Below, in pieces: positions 1 through 8,287 of a stretch of 64,000 nt of DNA. Under the pieces are notes generated by a model. That model had not been told where the DNA came from, ran no database searches, and was given only the letters and a program-made list of their open reading frames with translations. The position numbers and the translations under genes were made by a program. The stretch covers positions 6,046,132 to 6,110,131 of the forward strand of contig NZ_CP100416.1 of NCBI RefSeq assembly GCF_026017845.1, in the 5' to 3' direction. Position 1 is the stretch's first letter; each line of letters starts with the position of its first letter. The DNA is from Amycolatopsis mediterranei (GTDB lineage Bacteria; Actinomycetota; Actinomycetes; Mycobacteriales; Pseudonocardiaceae).

Positions 1-124
1 GTCCCCCCCGGCGCCACCCGGCCCGGGGGCGCCCGGGGGGGGGGGGGGGGGGGGGCGCCCGGCCGGGCCCCCCCGGGGGCCGCCCCCCGGGGCCCCCGCC
101 CCCCCCCCGGGGGCCCCCCCGCGG
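1..124. other. Extreme G/C low-complexity stretch at window edge
   Basis: This stretch is almost only G and C, with a run of more than 20 consecutive G. Nothing coding or structural can be read with confidence. Such runs are unusual even for a ~72% GC actinomycete and are typical of poor sequence at a contig end, though a real GC-rich terminator zone cannot be excluded. Confidence 0.6.
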
Positions 125-174
125 GACCAAGGCGGCGGACCTGGCGGGACAGGCCGCGGCCGCCGTGGTGGAGG

Positions 175-213
175 CCGGGCCGGGCGGCGGCTGCGCGGCA
201 CCGCCCGGCCCGG
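175..213 (-). terminator. Hairpin downstream of the GH6 gene
   Basis: A perfect 13-bp inverted repeat (arms 175-187 and 201-213, 13-nt loop) lies just past the GH6 stop codon. It fits a transcription terminator for the minus-strand cellulase operon. There is no T tract, as is usual in actinomycetes. Confidence 0.6.
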
Positions 214-217
214 GGTC

Positions 218-2038
218 TTACTGCACCGCCGGGTAGGCGTTCTGGACCAGCTGCTCGAACTGGGTCTCGAACCACTTGCCGGACAGCGGGGCGTTCGGCA
301 GCGCACCGGTCAGGTTGCCGCCGTTGGCCTGCTGGCTCCCGTGGAAGGTCGGGTCGCACATCGGGTCCGCGCCCTTGCCTTCGTCGTTCGGGATCTGCGT
401 GCTCGCGCCGTCGGACTCACCCGGCGGCTTGATCCAGACGTAGGCGTCGAAGTGCGCCGCCGGCGAGGCCGTCGGCCGGATGCCCAGACCCGCCCCGCTC
501 TGGTTGCACCAGTTGCCGCGGTGCAGCCGCCGGTCGATCCGGCCCGAGTTGACGTAGCTGTCCACAGTGGACCCCGAGGCCCCGGTGGGCCGGGCCGCGC
601 CGCCCCAGCCGTTGCGCGAGGTGTCGATCAGCATGCCGATCCCGCTGGGCAGGCCCGCGGAAACGAACGCGTTGTACATCGCCGTGGCGAAGGGAACCTC
701 GGCGAAGTACGGGTTCCACTGGTAGAACGTCGCCGACTTCAGCGGCTGCCCGCCGACGTTCAGGTTCGGGTCGGGCAGGTTCGGCTCGGTCAGCGGCGTG
801 TAGTTCGCCGTGTCGCTGATGAAGCCGTCGATGCTGTTCACCCCGGCCGTCGTGCCCTGCAGCACCTGCTTGACCAGGTTGACGAACGGCTGGAAGTTGC
901 TGTCCCAGCCGAGCCACGCCGAGTGCGCGATGTCCAGGTAGTTGTAGACGTTGGAAATCGCGTGCAGCTTGTTCAGCGCGTACTGGATGCCCTGCGTGTA
1001 CACCCCGCTGGACTGCGCTTCCGCGCACGTCGCCATCGAGGTGTTCGTGATGAGGTTGGGCAGCGAGTCCGGCTCGACGACCGCCACGATCCGCAGCGGC
1101 GCGTACTTCGGGTCGGCCATGATCGACGCGATCGGGTCGATGTACTCCGACTTGTACCGGGCCAGGCCGTTCTCGGCGGCCTTCAGCTCACCGTTGGACG
1201 CCAGCGCCGCGCAGTCGCGGTTCGGCAGGTCGTAGACGACGATCTGGATGGTCACCGGCGTGCCGCCGCTCGCCTGGGCCAGCGCCGCGTCGAGGTGCCC
1301 GCGCAGGCCGCGCGAGTCCGTCGTACCCGCGATCGCGGCGATCCGGTCCAGCCAGACCGCGGTCGAGGTGTTGGCCACCTTGGCCATCTGGGCGCCGAGC
1401 GTGCCGCCCTTGGCCGCGGCCGCCGCGCTCACCTCGCCGGACCAGTCCGGGTTCACGTACCCCTTGGCCCCGGCGTACGGGTTCTCCACGTGGGTCCCGG
1501 GCTGGGGCGTCGTGGTGACCGTCGTCGGGGTCGTGGTGGTCGTCGTCGGCGTGGTCGTCGGGGTGGTGGTCGTCTGGGTCGGCGTCGTCGGGGTCGTGGT
1601 CGCCGGCGTGCCGTCGCAGTGGGCGCCGTTGAGCGAGAACGACGTCGGGATGTCGTTCGTGCCCGAGAACGAGCCGTTGAAGCCGAAGTTGGCCGTGGCG
1701 TTCGAGCCGAGCGACCCGCCCCACGACGGGTTCTTCGCGCTCACGTGCTTGCCGCTCTGGCTGAACGTGGCGCTCCAGCCCTGCTGCACCTGCTGGTTGC
1801 CGCCGAAGTCCCATTCGACGTTCCAGGACGAGACGGCGTCACCCAGGTTGGTCACGGCGACGTTGGCGGTGAAGCCGGTGTCCCACTGGTTGACCGTGTA
1901 GGTGACCTTGCAGCCCGTGGCGGCGCCCGCCGGACTGCCCCCGGCCACCAGCAATCCGGCGGTGACGGCCGCCGCCGTCACCGAGGACGCCACGGCGAAC
2001 CGTGACTTCCTCTTCGGGGACCAGAATTCACTCCTCAT
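218..2038 (-). CDS. Secreted GH6 cellulase (cellobiohydrolase/endoglucanase) with N-terminal CBM2
   Basis: The protein has 606 aa. A basic N-region and hydrophobic signal peptide end near residue 40 (SPAGAA). A CBM2 cellulose-binding domain follows (about 42-142), then a Thr/Pro linker (about 143-183), then a GH6 catalytic domain to the end. GH6 landmarks include VVEPDSLPN, DTSRNGWGG and WIKPPGESDG, which carry conserved catalytic or substrate-binding Asp residues. GH6 enzymes hydrolyse beta-1,4-glucan with inversion; linker and size resemble actinobacterial non-reducing-end cellobiohydrolases, but endo versus exo mode is inference. The start has an AAGGAG ribosome site 8-9 nt upstream. It is the third gene of a GH48-GH5-GH6 minus-strand set and lies 34 bp from GH5, so it is probably co-transcribed. 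Confidence 0.93.
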   Translation of the reverse strand: MRSEFWSPKRKSRFAVASSVTAAAVTAGLLVAGGSPAGAATGCKVTYTVNQWDTGFTANVAVTNLGDAVSSWNVEWDFGGNQQVQQGWSATFSQSGKHVSAKNPSWGGSLGSNATANFGFNGSFSGTNDIPTSFSLNGAHCDGTPATTTPTTPTQTTTTPTTTPTTTTTTPTTVTTTPQPGTHVENPYAGAKGYVNPDWSGEVSAAAAAKGGTLGAQMAKVANTSTAVWLDRIAAIAGTTDSRGLRGHLDAALAQASGGTPVTIQIVVYDLPNRDCAALASNGELKAAENGLARYKSEYIDPIASIMADPKYAPLRIVAVVEPDSLPNLITNTSMATCAEAQSSGVYTQGIQYALNKLHAISNVYNYLDIAHSAWLGWDSNFQPFVNLVKQVLQGTTAGVNSIDGFISDTANYTPLTEPNLPDPNLNVGGQPLKSATFYQWNPYFAEVPFATAMYNAFVSAGLPSGIGMLIDTSRNGWGGAARPTGASGSTVDSYVNSGRIDRRLHRGNWCNQSGAGLGIRPTASPAAHFDAYVWIKPPGESDGASTQIPNDEGKGADPMCDPTFHGSQQANGGNLTGALPNAPLSGKWFETQFEQLVQNAYPAVQ

Positions 2039-2072
2039 CGAGTGCGCTCCTTTGTCTTCTTCGGTGGGTGGG

Positions 2073-3602
2073 TCAGGTGGTGCAGGCGGTCGCGCCGACG
2101 GCGAAGCCGCCGGGCGAGCCGGTCGAGGCGCCGGTTGCCTGGATGCCGATCGCCGCGGTGGCCCCGCCGGCCAGGTCGGGCGCCCAGGTGGGCGCCTTGG
2201 CGCTCGCCTGCTGCCCGGTCTGCGTGACGGTCGCGTTCCAGCCGCCGGTGATCTGCGTCCCGGACGGCACGGTCCAGCCGAGCGCCCAGTTCTTCAGCGC
2301 CGAGCTGCCGGTGTTCTTCAACGTCACCGTGGCGATGAAGCCGCCTTGCCAGGTGTTGTCGACGTGGTAGGTGACCGCGCAGCTCGCCGCGGGCGGCGGG
2401 TCGGTCGTGCCGCCGCCCGAACCCACCGGCGGGATCAGGTAGGGCTGCAGGATCGCCTGCTTGGTCTGGTTGACCGTGGTCCAGTCGTCGTTGAGGATGC
2501 CGCCGGTGTCCCCCGAGTTCGGGTTCCACGACCAGTACGTGAAGCTCATCCCGGACGGGCCGCTGCCCGCGTACTTCATCAGCTCCTGCAGCCAGACCTT
2601 GTCGCGCGGGTCGGCGAGCGTGCTGCCGAACTCGCCGAGCAGCACCGGTGCGATGTTCTGCTTCTGCAGGTAGCCGAAGAAGTGGTCCCACAGCGCGGGC
2701 AGGTTCGCCGGGAACGCCGGGTCGGAGAACCAGGTCTGGGCGAACACCGACGTCGCGTACTCGTGCGCCGAGTACACCAGTTTGTCCGGTTTGGACAGTC
2801 GCACCGGGAACTGCCGGGCTCCGGAGAGGTTGCCGCCCCACCAGCCGCACTGCGGGTCGCCGGTGCCGCTGACGCAGTCGACGCCTTCGACGACGATCAG
2901 CCAGTCCGGGTTCGCCGCGAGCACCGCGTTGCCGGCCCGTTCGGCGGCGAGCCGCCAGTCGGTCGCGGTGTCGCCGCAGCCCCAGCAGGCCCCGCCGCCA
3001 CCCTGGATCGAGTGCGGCTCGTTGTGCAGGTCCGCGCCGATCACCGTCGGGTTGCCCTTGTAGTGCTGGGCCAGCATCGTCCAGTCGGAGATCCAGCGGC
3101 TTTCGGAGTACGCGCTGGTGTACCAGAGCGGGGACTGCGCGCCGGAGTCCGGCCGGTGCCGGTCCAGCAGCACGCGCATGCCCTTGACACCGGCGTAGGC
3201 GACGATCTTGTCGAGCACCTGCAGGCCGGACAGGCCCTGCAGGTCCGGGTTCTGCACGGCGTCGATGCTGACCGGCTTGGACCCGGCGTCGAACAGCTGG
3301 TTCGAGTACGGCAGCCGCAGCGTGTTGTACCCGAGCCCGGCCATCTGGTCGAGCATGTCCTTGTAATTGCGGCTCCACAGCCCGTGCGGCGAGTAGTTGC
3401 CGGTCTCGGCGCCGAACCAGTTGATCCCGGTCATCCGGACCGGCGTGCCGGTCGCGTCGACCAGCTGGGAGCCGGCGGCGTGCCAGAACCCGGTCCCGGT
3501 GCCGGCCGCCGCGGTGGTGCCCGGGGCCGCGGCGGCCGGGGACGCCGTGAGAACGGCGCCCCCGACCAGTGCGGCGACCACCAGCGAGAGCAGTCGCTTC
3601 AT
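2073..3602 (-). CDS. Secreted GH5 endoglucanase with C-terminal CBM2
   Basis: The protein has 509 aa. A signal peptide ends near residue 26 (SPAAAA). The GH5 (cellulase) TIM barrel spans about 35-385, with the acid/base Glu in ADLHNEPHS and the nucleophile Glu in LLGEFGST. A Pro/Gly/Thr linker leads to a CBM2 module (about 408-508). GH5 enzymes of this type cut internal beta-1,4 bonds of cellulose with retention. The CBM2 is C-terminal here but N-terminal in the two neighbours. The start has GAGAGG upstream. Only 10 bp separate it from the GH48 stop, which indicates one operon supplying complementary endo- and exo-acting cellulases. Confidence 0.93.
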   Translation of the reverse strand: MKRLLSLVVAALVGGAVLTASPAAAAPGTTAAAGTGTGFWHAAGSQLVDATGTPVRMTGINWFGAETGNYSPHGLWSRNYKDMLDQMAGLGYNTLRLPYSNQLFDAGSKPVSIDAVQNPDLQGLSGLQVLDKIVAYAGVKGMRVLLDRHRPDSGAQSPLWYTSAYSESRWISDWTMLAQHYKGNPTVIGADLHNEPHSIQGGGGACWGCGDTATDWRLAAERAGNAVLAANPDWLIVVEGVDCVSGTGDPQCGWWGGNLSGARQFPVRLSKPDKLVYSAHEYATSVFAQTWFSDPAFPANLPALWDHFFGYLQKQNIAPVLLGEFGSTLADPRDKVWLQELMKYAGSGPSGMSFTYWSWNPNSGDTGGILNDDWTTVNQTKQAILQPYLIPPVGSGGGTTDPPPAASCAVTYHVDNTWQGGFIATVTLKNTGSSALKNWALGWTVPSGTQITGGWNATVTQTGQQASAKAPTWAPDLAGGATAAIGIQATGASTGSPGGFAVGATACTT

Positions 3603-3612
3603 GTGATGCCTC

Positions 3613-6531
3613 TCAGCCGAACAGGGCGACGTGCGCGGCGAACGCCGTGGCGATCTCCGACTGCGCCCAGAACCGGTGGTAGGTGAACGTCGGCGCAGCC
3701 CCGCCGTCCAGGTAGGACTGGACCTTCGGCCACTGCGGGTCGCTCTTGTAGAACGACCGGATCGACAGGAACGTGGAGTTCGCGTTGATCGGGTCGCCGT
3801 TCGGCATCGTGCCCGTCCAGCCCGAAGGCACGTAGAGCCCCTGGTCCGTGGTGGCGTTGTACTTGTCGTCGAACCGGTCGTAGTCCGACCGGGTCTCCGG
3901 CACCGCGATGCCCTTGGTGTCCGCGTTGGCCGACAGGGCGGTCAGCAGCTGCTCCCCGACCGTCTTGGCCTGGGCGTTGCTCGACCCGGACGCGTAGTAG
4001 AGCAGCGTCTTGGCGAGCGAGGCCGCGACCCCGACGTCCTGGCTGTAGTTCTTCACCGCGACGTGCAGGCCGGTGTTCGAGCCGGGGCTGGTGGCGCTCC
4101 AGGTGTCCGGCGCGCCGCTCCAGGTCAGGTCGGACGGGATCTGGAAGCTCCCGCCGGCGCCGACCGTGGTGTTCGCGATCGCCCAGGGCACCCACTTGTC
4201 GAGGATCTTCTTCGCCCGGGCGTCGCCGGTCGCCTGGTAGTACTCGGCGATCCGTTCCATGCCCCAGGTCTGGAAGCCGAACCACTGGTTGCTCGGCGGG
4301 TCGTGCCAGACCGGCTGCCAGTCGTAGTACATCCCGTAGAAGGTCGGCGTGCCCGCGGGCGGCGTGCCGTACTGGCCGTCCCAGCTGTTGGTCGCACCGC
4401 CGGCGAGACCGCCTTCGGACGACTGCAGCCACTGCAGGAACTCCATCTGCCGGCCGAGGCTGGTCGCCCAGTCGGTCGCGCCGGTCGCCGAAGTGACCTT
4501 CAGGCCCGGATCCGCCGACAACGCATAAGCGGCCAGGGGGTTCTGGTAACCCTGGTGCGCCGCGCCGTCCCCGATCCGCCACGCCCAGGCGCTGGAGGAG
4601 TCCATCGACCCGCCCCAGGCGTAGTACCACGAGATCAGGTAGTGCTCGCTGTCCTTGCCGGTGCCGGCCGGGCAGCTCGACGCGCCGACGCAGTTGCCGA
4701 TCTTCTTGAAGTACTTGTCGAACAGCGAGTACCGGAGGTAGTCGCCCATCTTCGACGCCTTCTTCAGCACGGCCGCGACATCGGCGCTCTTGCCCTGCGC
4801 CTGGGCCCACTTCTCGGCCTGGTAGGCCACCTGCACCACGCGGGCGTCCGCGTCCGGCGCGTCGGTGTACTTCCACTGCTTGGCGTAGGAGGAGTCGCCG
4901 GTGAACAGGTCGAGGTAGCCGTTCTTGCCGCCGAACTTCAGCACGTCGCAGCTGGGCTGGGTGACCGTCTCCCAGACCGATTCCTGCGAGCCGCGCTGGA
5001 AGGTGTTGATGAACGCCGGCGCGGTGTTGGTGCCGTCCTCGCAGTGGCCGAACTTGTAGATGTTGTCCACGTCCAGCAGCCAGTGCATGCCGTAGACGTC
5101 CGGCGAACCGTAGGCCGCCTTCAGCTCCGCCGCGATCGGGTCGCTGCCGACCGAGACGCCGCTCTGCAGCTGCGACGGGTAGGACTTCGGGCTCGGGTAC
5201 TCCGCCGCGTAGGTCGCCGGCTTGCTCGCGTTGTAGCCCGAGTTGCCCGGCTGGTCCGCCGCGGACGGGATCGCGTACGTCTCGATCGAGGTCCACGCCT
5301 GGTTGAACGGGGCCCAGTCACCGGTCACCCGGCCGTAGGACGCCTCCAGCCACAGGTAGTAGCTGAACGCCTCCGACGTCGTCTCGTGCCCGTAGTCCGG
5401 CGCCTCGACGATCAGCGTCTCGATCGAGTGATAAGGCACCAGGATGTTCCCGAACTTGCGGAAGTAGCCGTTGTTCGGGTCCTTGATCTTGTTGTACTGC
5501 GTGAGGAACGCGAGCTGGTAGTCCGAAGTGGACGACGAGATCTCGTTCACCGTCACCGTGGCCGCGGTGTAGCCGCTGCTGCTCGCGGTGAAGGTCGCGC
5601 TGCCCAGCGCTCCTCCGTTGTCGGCGCTGCTGACCGTGACGTTCTGCGGCGCGTTCCAGTTCGCCGTGGTGAACGTCAGGCTCGCCGGGTCGGCCGTCAG
5701 GTCCGTGCTGCCCGCCGTCCGTGCGACGGCGACGGTGACCGGCGCCGTCGGGGCACCGGCGAGCGACACCGCGAACGTCGTCTTCCCGCCCTGCTTGACC
5801 TGCGCGGTCGCCGGCGTGGCGACGATCGTCGGCCCGGAGAGGACCTTCACGCTGACCGGGCTGGACGTCGTCGACGCGTTCTTGTCGTCGTAGGCCTTCG
5901 CCGTGATCGAGTAGGTTCCGGCGGGGACGTTGCCCCAGCTGCCTTCGAACGGCGCGGCCGTGTCGGTGGCCAGCAGCGTGTCGCCGGCGTAGAACTCGAC
6001 CTTGCTCACCGTGCCGTCGCTGTCGGCGGCCGTCGCGGCCAGCGGGATCGTCGCCGGGGCGTAGTAGGTGCCGCTTGAACTCGGCGCGGTCAGGCTGACG
6101 GTGGGCGCCTTGTTGGCCCCGGTGCACGCGCTGCCGTTCACCGAGAAGTCCGTCGGCGGCCGGTTGGCCGAGCCCTTCGAGCCGTTGAACCCGAACGACG
6201 TGCTCGCCCCGGTGCCGAGGTGGCCGTTGTAGGACAGGTTCGTCGCGGTGACCGCGGCGCCGGTCTGGGCGAACGTCGCGCTCCAGCCCTGCTGGACCTT
6301 CTGGCCATCGAGGAACGTCCAGCCGACCTTCCAGCTGTCGAGCGGCGCCCCGTCGTTGCGCAGCGAGACGTTGGCGGTGAACCCGGTGTCCCAGTCGTTG
6401 GTGGTGTAGGTGACGGAACAGGCGATGTCGGCGCCGAGCGCCGGAGGTGGGGCGACCACCGCGCCCGTGACCGCCAGCACGGCCGAGGCCAGTGCCAGCG
6501 CACGCGCGCGCTTTCGGGGAGAGGAACGCAT
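3613..6531 (-). CDS. Secreted GH48 reducing-end cellobiohydrolase with CBM2 and Ig-like modules
   Basis: The protein has 972 aa. The order is signal peptide (1-33), CBM2 (about 35-137), an Ig-like module (about 144-232, VEFYAGDTLLATDT), a second beta-sandwich-like module (about 233-330), and the GH48 catalytic domain (about 337-972). The GH48 part starts near YNKIKDPNNGYF and carries conserved segments such as VEAPDYGHETTSEA, which holds the general-acid Glu, and FGFQTWGMERIAEYYQ. GH48 enzymes are processive cellobiohydrolases and key partners of GH6 and GH5 cellulases. It is the first gene of the cellulase operon. AAGGAG lies ~10 nt before the ATG; a promoter and a CebR-type operator lie upstream. 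Confidence 0.95.
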   Translation of the reverse strand: MRSSPRKRARALALASAVLAVTGAVVAPPPALGADIACSVTYTTNDWDTGFTANVSLRNDGAPLDSWKVGWTFLDGQKVQQGWSATFAQTGAAVTATNLSYNGHLGTGASTSFGFNGSKGSANRPPTDFSVNGSACTGANKAPTVSLTAPSSSGTYYAPATIPLAATAADSDGTVSKVEFYAGDTLLATDTAAPFEGSWGNVPAGTYSITAKAYDDKNASTTSSPVSVKVLSGPTIVATPATAQVKQGGKTTFAVSLAGAPTAPVTVAVARTAGSTDLTADPASLTFTTANWNAPQNVTVSSADNGGALGSATFTASSSGYTAATVTVNEISSSTSDYQLAFLTQYNKIKDPNNGYFRKFGNILVPYHSIETLIVEAPDYGHETTSEAFSYYLWLEASYGRVTGDWAPFNQAWTSIETYAIPSAADQPGNSGYNASKPATYAAEYPSPKSYPSQLQSGVSVGSDPIAAELKAAYGSPDVYGMHWLLDVDNIYKFGHCEDGTNTAPAFINTFQRGSQESVWETVTQPSCDVLKFGGKNGYLDLFTGDSSYAKQWKYTDAPDADARVVQVAYQAEKWAQAQGKSADVAAVLKKASKMGDYLRYSLFDKYFKKIGNCVGASSCPAGTGKDSEHYLISWYYAWGGSMDSSSAWAWRIGDGAAHQGYQNPLAAYALSADPGLKVTSATGATDWATSLGRQMEFLQWLQSSEGGLAGGATNSWDGQYGTPPAGTPTFYGMYYDWQPVWHDPPSNQWFGFQTWGMERIAEYYQATGDARAKKILDKWVPWAIANTTVGAGGSFQIPSDLTWSGAPDTWSATSPGSNTGLHVAVKNYSQDVGVAASLAKTLLYYASGSSNAQAKTVGEQLLTALSANADTKGIAVPETRSDYDRFDDKYNATTDQGLYVPSGWTGTMPNGDPINANSTFLSIRSFYKSDPQWPKVQSYLDGGAAPTFTYHRFWAQSEIATAFAAHVALFG

Positions 6532-6569
6532 GGCTGCGGAACTCCTTTGTCCGTAGGGAGCCAGCGATC

Positions 6570-6583
6570 TGGGAGCGCTTCCA
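6570..6583. promoter_or_regulatory. CebR-type operator upstream of the GH48-GH5-GH6 operon
   Basis: TGGGAGCGCTTCCA differs by one base from TGGGAGCGCTCCCA, the site bound by the cello-oligosaccharide repressor CebR in Streptomyces. It lies directly downstream of the proposed -10 box, where a bound LacI-type repressor would block the start point. Confidence 0.85.
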
Positions 6584-6590
6584 GGCGCAG

Positions 6591-6620
6591 ACGGTAGCCA
6601 GCCGGAAACCTGGATGTAAA
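6591..6620 (-). promoter_or_regulatory. Predicted promoter of the cellulase operon
   Basis: On the minus strand, TTTACA (6615-6620) and TACCGT (6591-6596) are separated by 18 nt and resemble housekeeping -35 and -10 boxes. The start point would fall at the CebR-type operator (6570-6583). Confidence 0.55.
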
Positions 6621-6854
6621 GAATCGAGTCAGAAGGACACCGCGGTCCCGGGTGTCACACCTGCGCACCCGGCGAACACCGGCGCACTGAACACTCCTGA
6701 ACAGCCGTACCCGATCGTTGTACAGCCACCCGTTCGGCCTAGTCACCCGGTCGCACTCAGTGTCGAGAAAACACTGTTTAGCGCCAAAGGCGTGCATCTC
6801 GGGCCGGAACGTTCCCACCCATCGAGCCACGGACGCCGAGCGGGTTTTCACACC

Positions 6855-7040
6855 ACGCGTGTCGACCCGTGAAACACGCGTGTCGACCCTCCAGACACGC
6901 GTGTCGACCCTCCAGACACGCCGAGGGGGTGCCGCCGAGGGTCGGCTGACGTGATCGGAGAGCCGACACGCGTGATCAGACGGTCGACACGCGTGATCAG
7001 AGGGTCGACACGCGTGATCGGGAGGTCGACGCGCGGGTCG
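6855..7040. repeat. 21-bp-period repeat array in inverted orientation
   Basis: Three copies of ACGCGTGTCGACCC start at 6855, 6876 and 6897, with a degenerate fourth at 6918; the spacing is exactly 21 bp. After a ~40-bp centre, the reverse-complement unit TCGACACGCGTGATCA occurs at about 6963, 6984 and 7005, with a degenerate copy at 7026, again spaced 21 bp. The whole can fold into a large imperfect hairpin. It begins next to the cebR stop codon. The remainder of the 6621-7042 gap shows no gene. Confidence 0.85.
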
Positions 7041-7042
7041 GG

Positions 7043-8101
7043 TCAGCTCGAGGCGCGGACCGCCAGGGAGACCGGGAGGATGTGCTGGCGCGGTTTGAGG
7101 TTCTGGTCGTCGAGCAGCCGCATCAGGGTCTCGACCATCGCGTGGACCTGCTCGCGGGGGTCCTGGTGGACCGACGTCAGGGGCGGGTCCATGGCCGGGG
7201 CTAGGGTCGCGTTGTCGTCGAAGCTGACCACCGCGACGTCGTCCGGGATGCGGCGGCCGGCCGCGTCCAGCGTCCGCAGCGCACCCACCGCCATCATGTC
7301 GCTGGCGACGAACACCGCGTCCAGGTCCGCGTGCCTGGCCAGCAGCGAGGACATCGCGTTCGCTCCGCCGGCCAGCGTGAAGTCGGCCTCTTCGGCCAGG
7401 TCGGCGGGGTCGAGCCCGGCGTCGAGCAGGGTCTTGCGCCAGCCGGCGAGGCGGTCGATCGGGGCGCTCTGGTCCTGCGGACCGGCGATCGTGGCGATCC
7501 GCCGCCGCCCGGCCGCGACCAGGTGCTCGACCGCCAGCCGGGCGCCGCCCTCGTTGTCGAAGTCGACGACGTGCACGCCGCGCCGGATGCCGGCCGCCTG
7601 CCCGCCGAACACGACCGGGATCCGCAGCAGCCGCAGCGCCTTGGGCAGCGGGTCGGCCCGGTGCGGCGCGAACACCAGCGCGCCGTCGACGTGGCCGCCC
7701 TCCAGGAACCGGACGGTCTTGCTCAGGTCTTCGCGGGTGTCGCTGAAGATCAGCACCATCTGGCGGCCGACGTCGGCGAGCTCCCGGTAGCCGGCCCGCA
7801 TGACCGCGGTGCGGTACGGGTCGTCGAGCAGCCGGGCCTCCGGCTCCGACAGCACCACCGCGACCGCCCCGGTGCGGCGCGTGACCAGCGACCGCGCCGC
7901 CTGGTTCGGGGAGTAGCCCAGGTCACGGGCCGCGGCCAGCACCTTCTCCCGCGCCGCCGCACTGACGTACGCGTCGTCGTTCAACGCGCGTGACGCCGTC
8001 GACCGCGACACGCCGGCGAACGCCGCGACGTCCTCCAGTGTCGGCCGTTCTTCATCCCCTGCTCGAGGCCCCACGGCACCGCCCTCGCTCACCACAACCA
8101 C
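7043..8101 (-). CDS. cebR: LacI-family repressor, CebR-type regulator of cellulose/cellobiose use
   Basis: The protein has 352 aa. An N-terminal LacI helix-turn-helix (about 20-65: TLEDVAAFAGVSRSTASRAL, hinge PNQAARSLVTRR) precedes a periplasmic-binding-type effector domain. It is divergent from a cellobiose ABC transporter operon. Three CebR-like palindromes lie in the shared region and one lies before the cellulase operon. By analogy to Streptomyces CebR it would repress these genes and be released by cellobiose or cellotriose. The GTG start at 8101 is preceded by GAGG; GTG codons at 8095 or 8092 are alternatives. The site at 8141 suggests autoregulation. Confidence 0.85.
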   Translation of the reverse strand: MVVVSEGGAVGPRAGDEERPTLEDVAAFAGVSRSTASRALNDDAYVSAAAREKVLAAARDLGYSPNQAARSLVTRRTGAVAVVLSEPEARLLDDPYRTAVMRAGYRELADVGRQMVLIFSDTREDLSKTVRFLEGGHVDGALVFAPHRADPLPKALRLLRIPVVFGGQAAGIRRGVHVVDFDNEGGARLAVEHLVAAGRRRIATIAGPQDQSAPIDRLAGWRKTLLDAGLDPADLAEEADFTLAGGANAMSSLLARHADLDAVFVASDMMAVGALRTLDAAGRRIPDDVAVVSFDDNATLAPAMDPPLTSVHQDPREQVHAMVETLMRLLDDQNLKPRQHILPVSLAVRASS

Positions 8102-8140
8102 CCGGACCTCGACAGCTTAACGGTCACGCTGGGCAATGTC

Positions 8141-8154
8141 CGGGAGCGCTCCTC
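8141..8154. promoter_or_regulatory. Imperfect CebR-type operator near the cebR start
   Basis: CGGGAGCGCTCCTC keeps the GGGAGCGCTCC core of the CebR palindrome. It is 40 bp upstream of the cebR start and is a candidate autoregulatory site. Confidence 0.6.
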
Positions 8155-8219
8155 GCAGGAAACACTCCGGTTACGACCTCTTGACACCGGTGAAGGGCCC
8201 CAGCAGACTCTGCCACACC

Positions 8220-8233
8220 TGGGAGCGCTCCCA
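8220..8233. promoter_or_regulatory. Perfect CebR-type operator upstream of cebE
   Basis: TGGGAGCGCTCCCA is the exact 14-bp CebR consensus palindrome; flanking C and G extend the dyad to 16 bp. It lies ~33 nt downstream of a TTGACA box (8181-8186) that may be the -35 element of the cebEFG-bglC promoter. Confidence 0.88.
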
Positions 8234-8249
8234 GATCGGCTCCCAGCAG

Positions 8250-8261
8250 TGAGAGCGCTCA
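8250..8261. promoter_or_regulatory. Second, weaker operator upstream of cebE
   Basis: TGAGAGCGCTCA is a 12-bp palindrome with the same AGAGCGCTC core. Its centre is 29 bp from the perfect operator. It lies in the leader upstream of the preferred cebE start at 8288. Confidence 0.6.
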
Positions 8262-8287
8262 TTCCCGTCAACAAGGTGGTTGGACAC

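Noticed and set aside
121..234. Possible C-terminal end of a plus-strand gene entering from the left
   Set aside because: A short open frame (TKAADLAGQAAAAVVEAG) exists, but it would run through the hairpin and into the GH6 3' end, and the sequence before it is low quality; support is too weak.
341..2005. Long plus-strand reading frame opposite the GH6 gene
   Set aside because: Its translation is Arg/Val/Gly-rich with no family features, and the minus strand encodes a clear signal peptide-CBM2-GH6 protein. Long antisense frames are expected at this GC content.
6855..7040. CRISPR array
   Set aside because: The units repeat every 21 bp with almost no unique spacer and switch orientation in the middle; no cas genes are present.
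8249..8287. Upstream GTG start for cebE
   Set aside because: It overlaps the second operator, lacks a ribosome site, and puts 13 extra residues before a normal lipoprotein signal; GTG 8288 has AAGGTGG at proper spacing.
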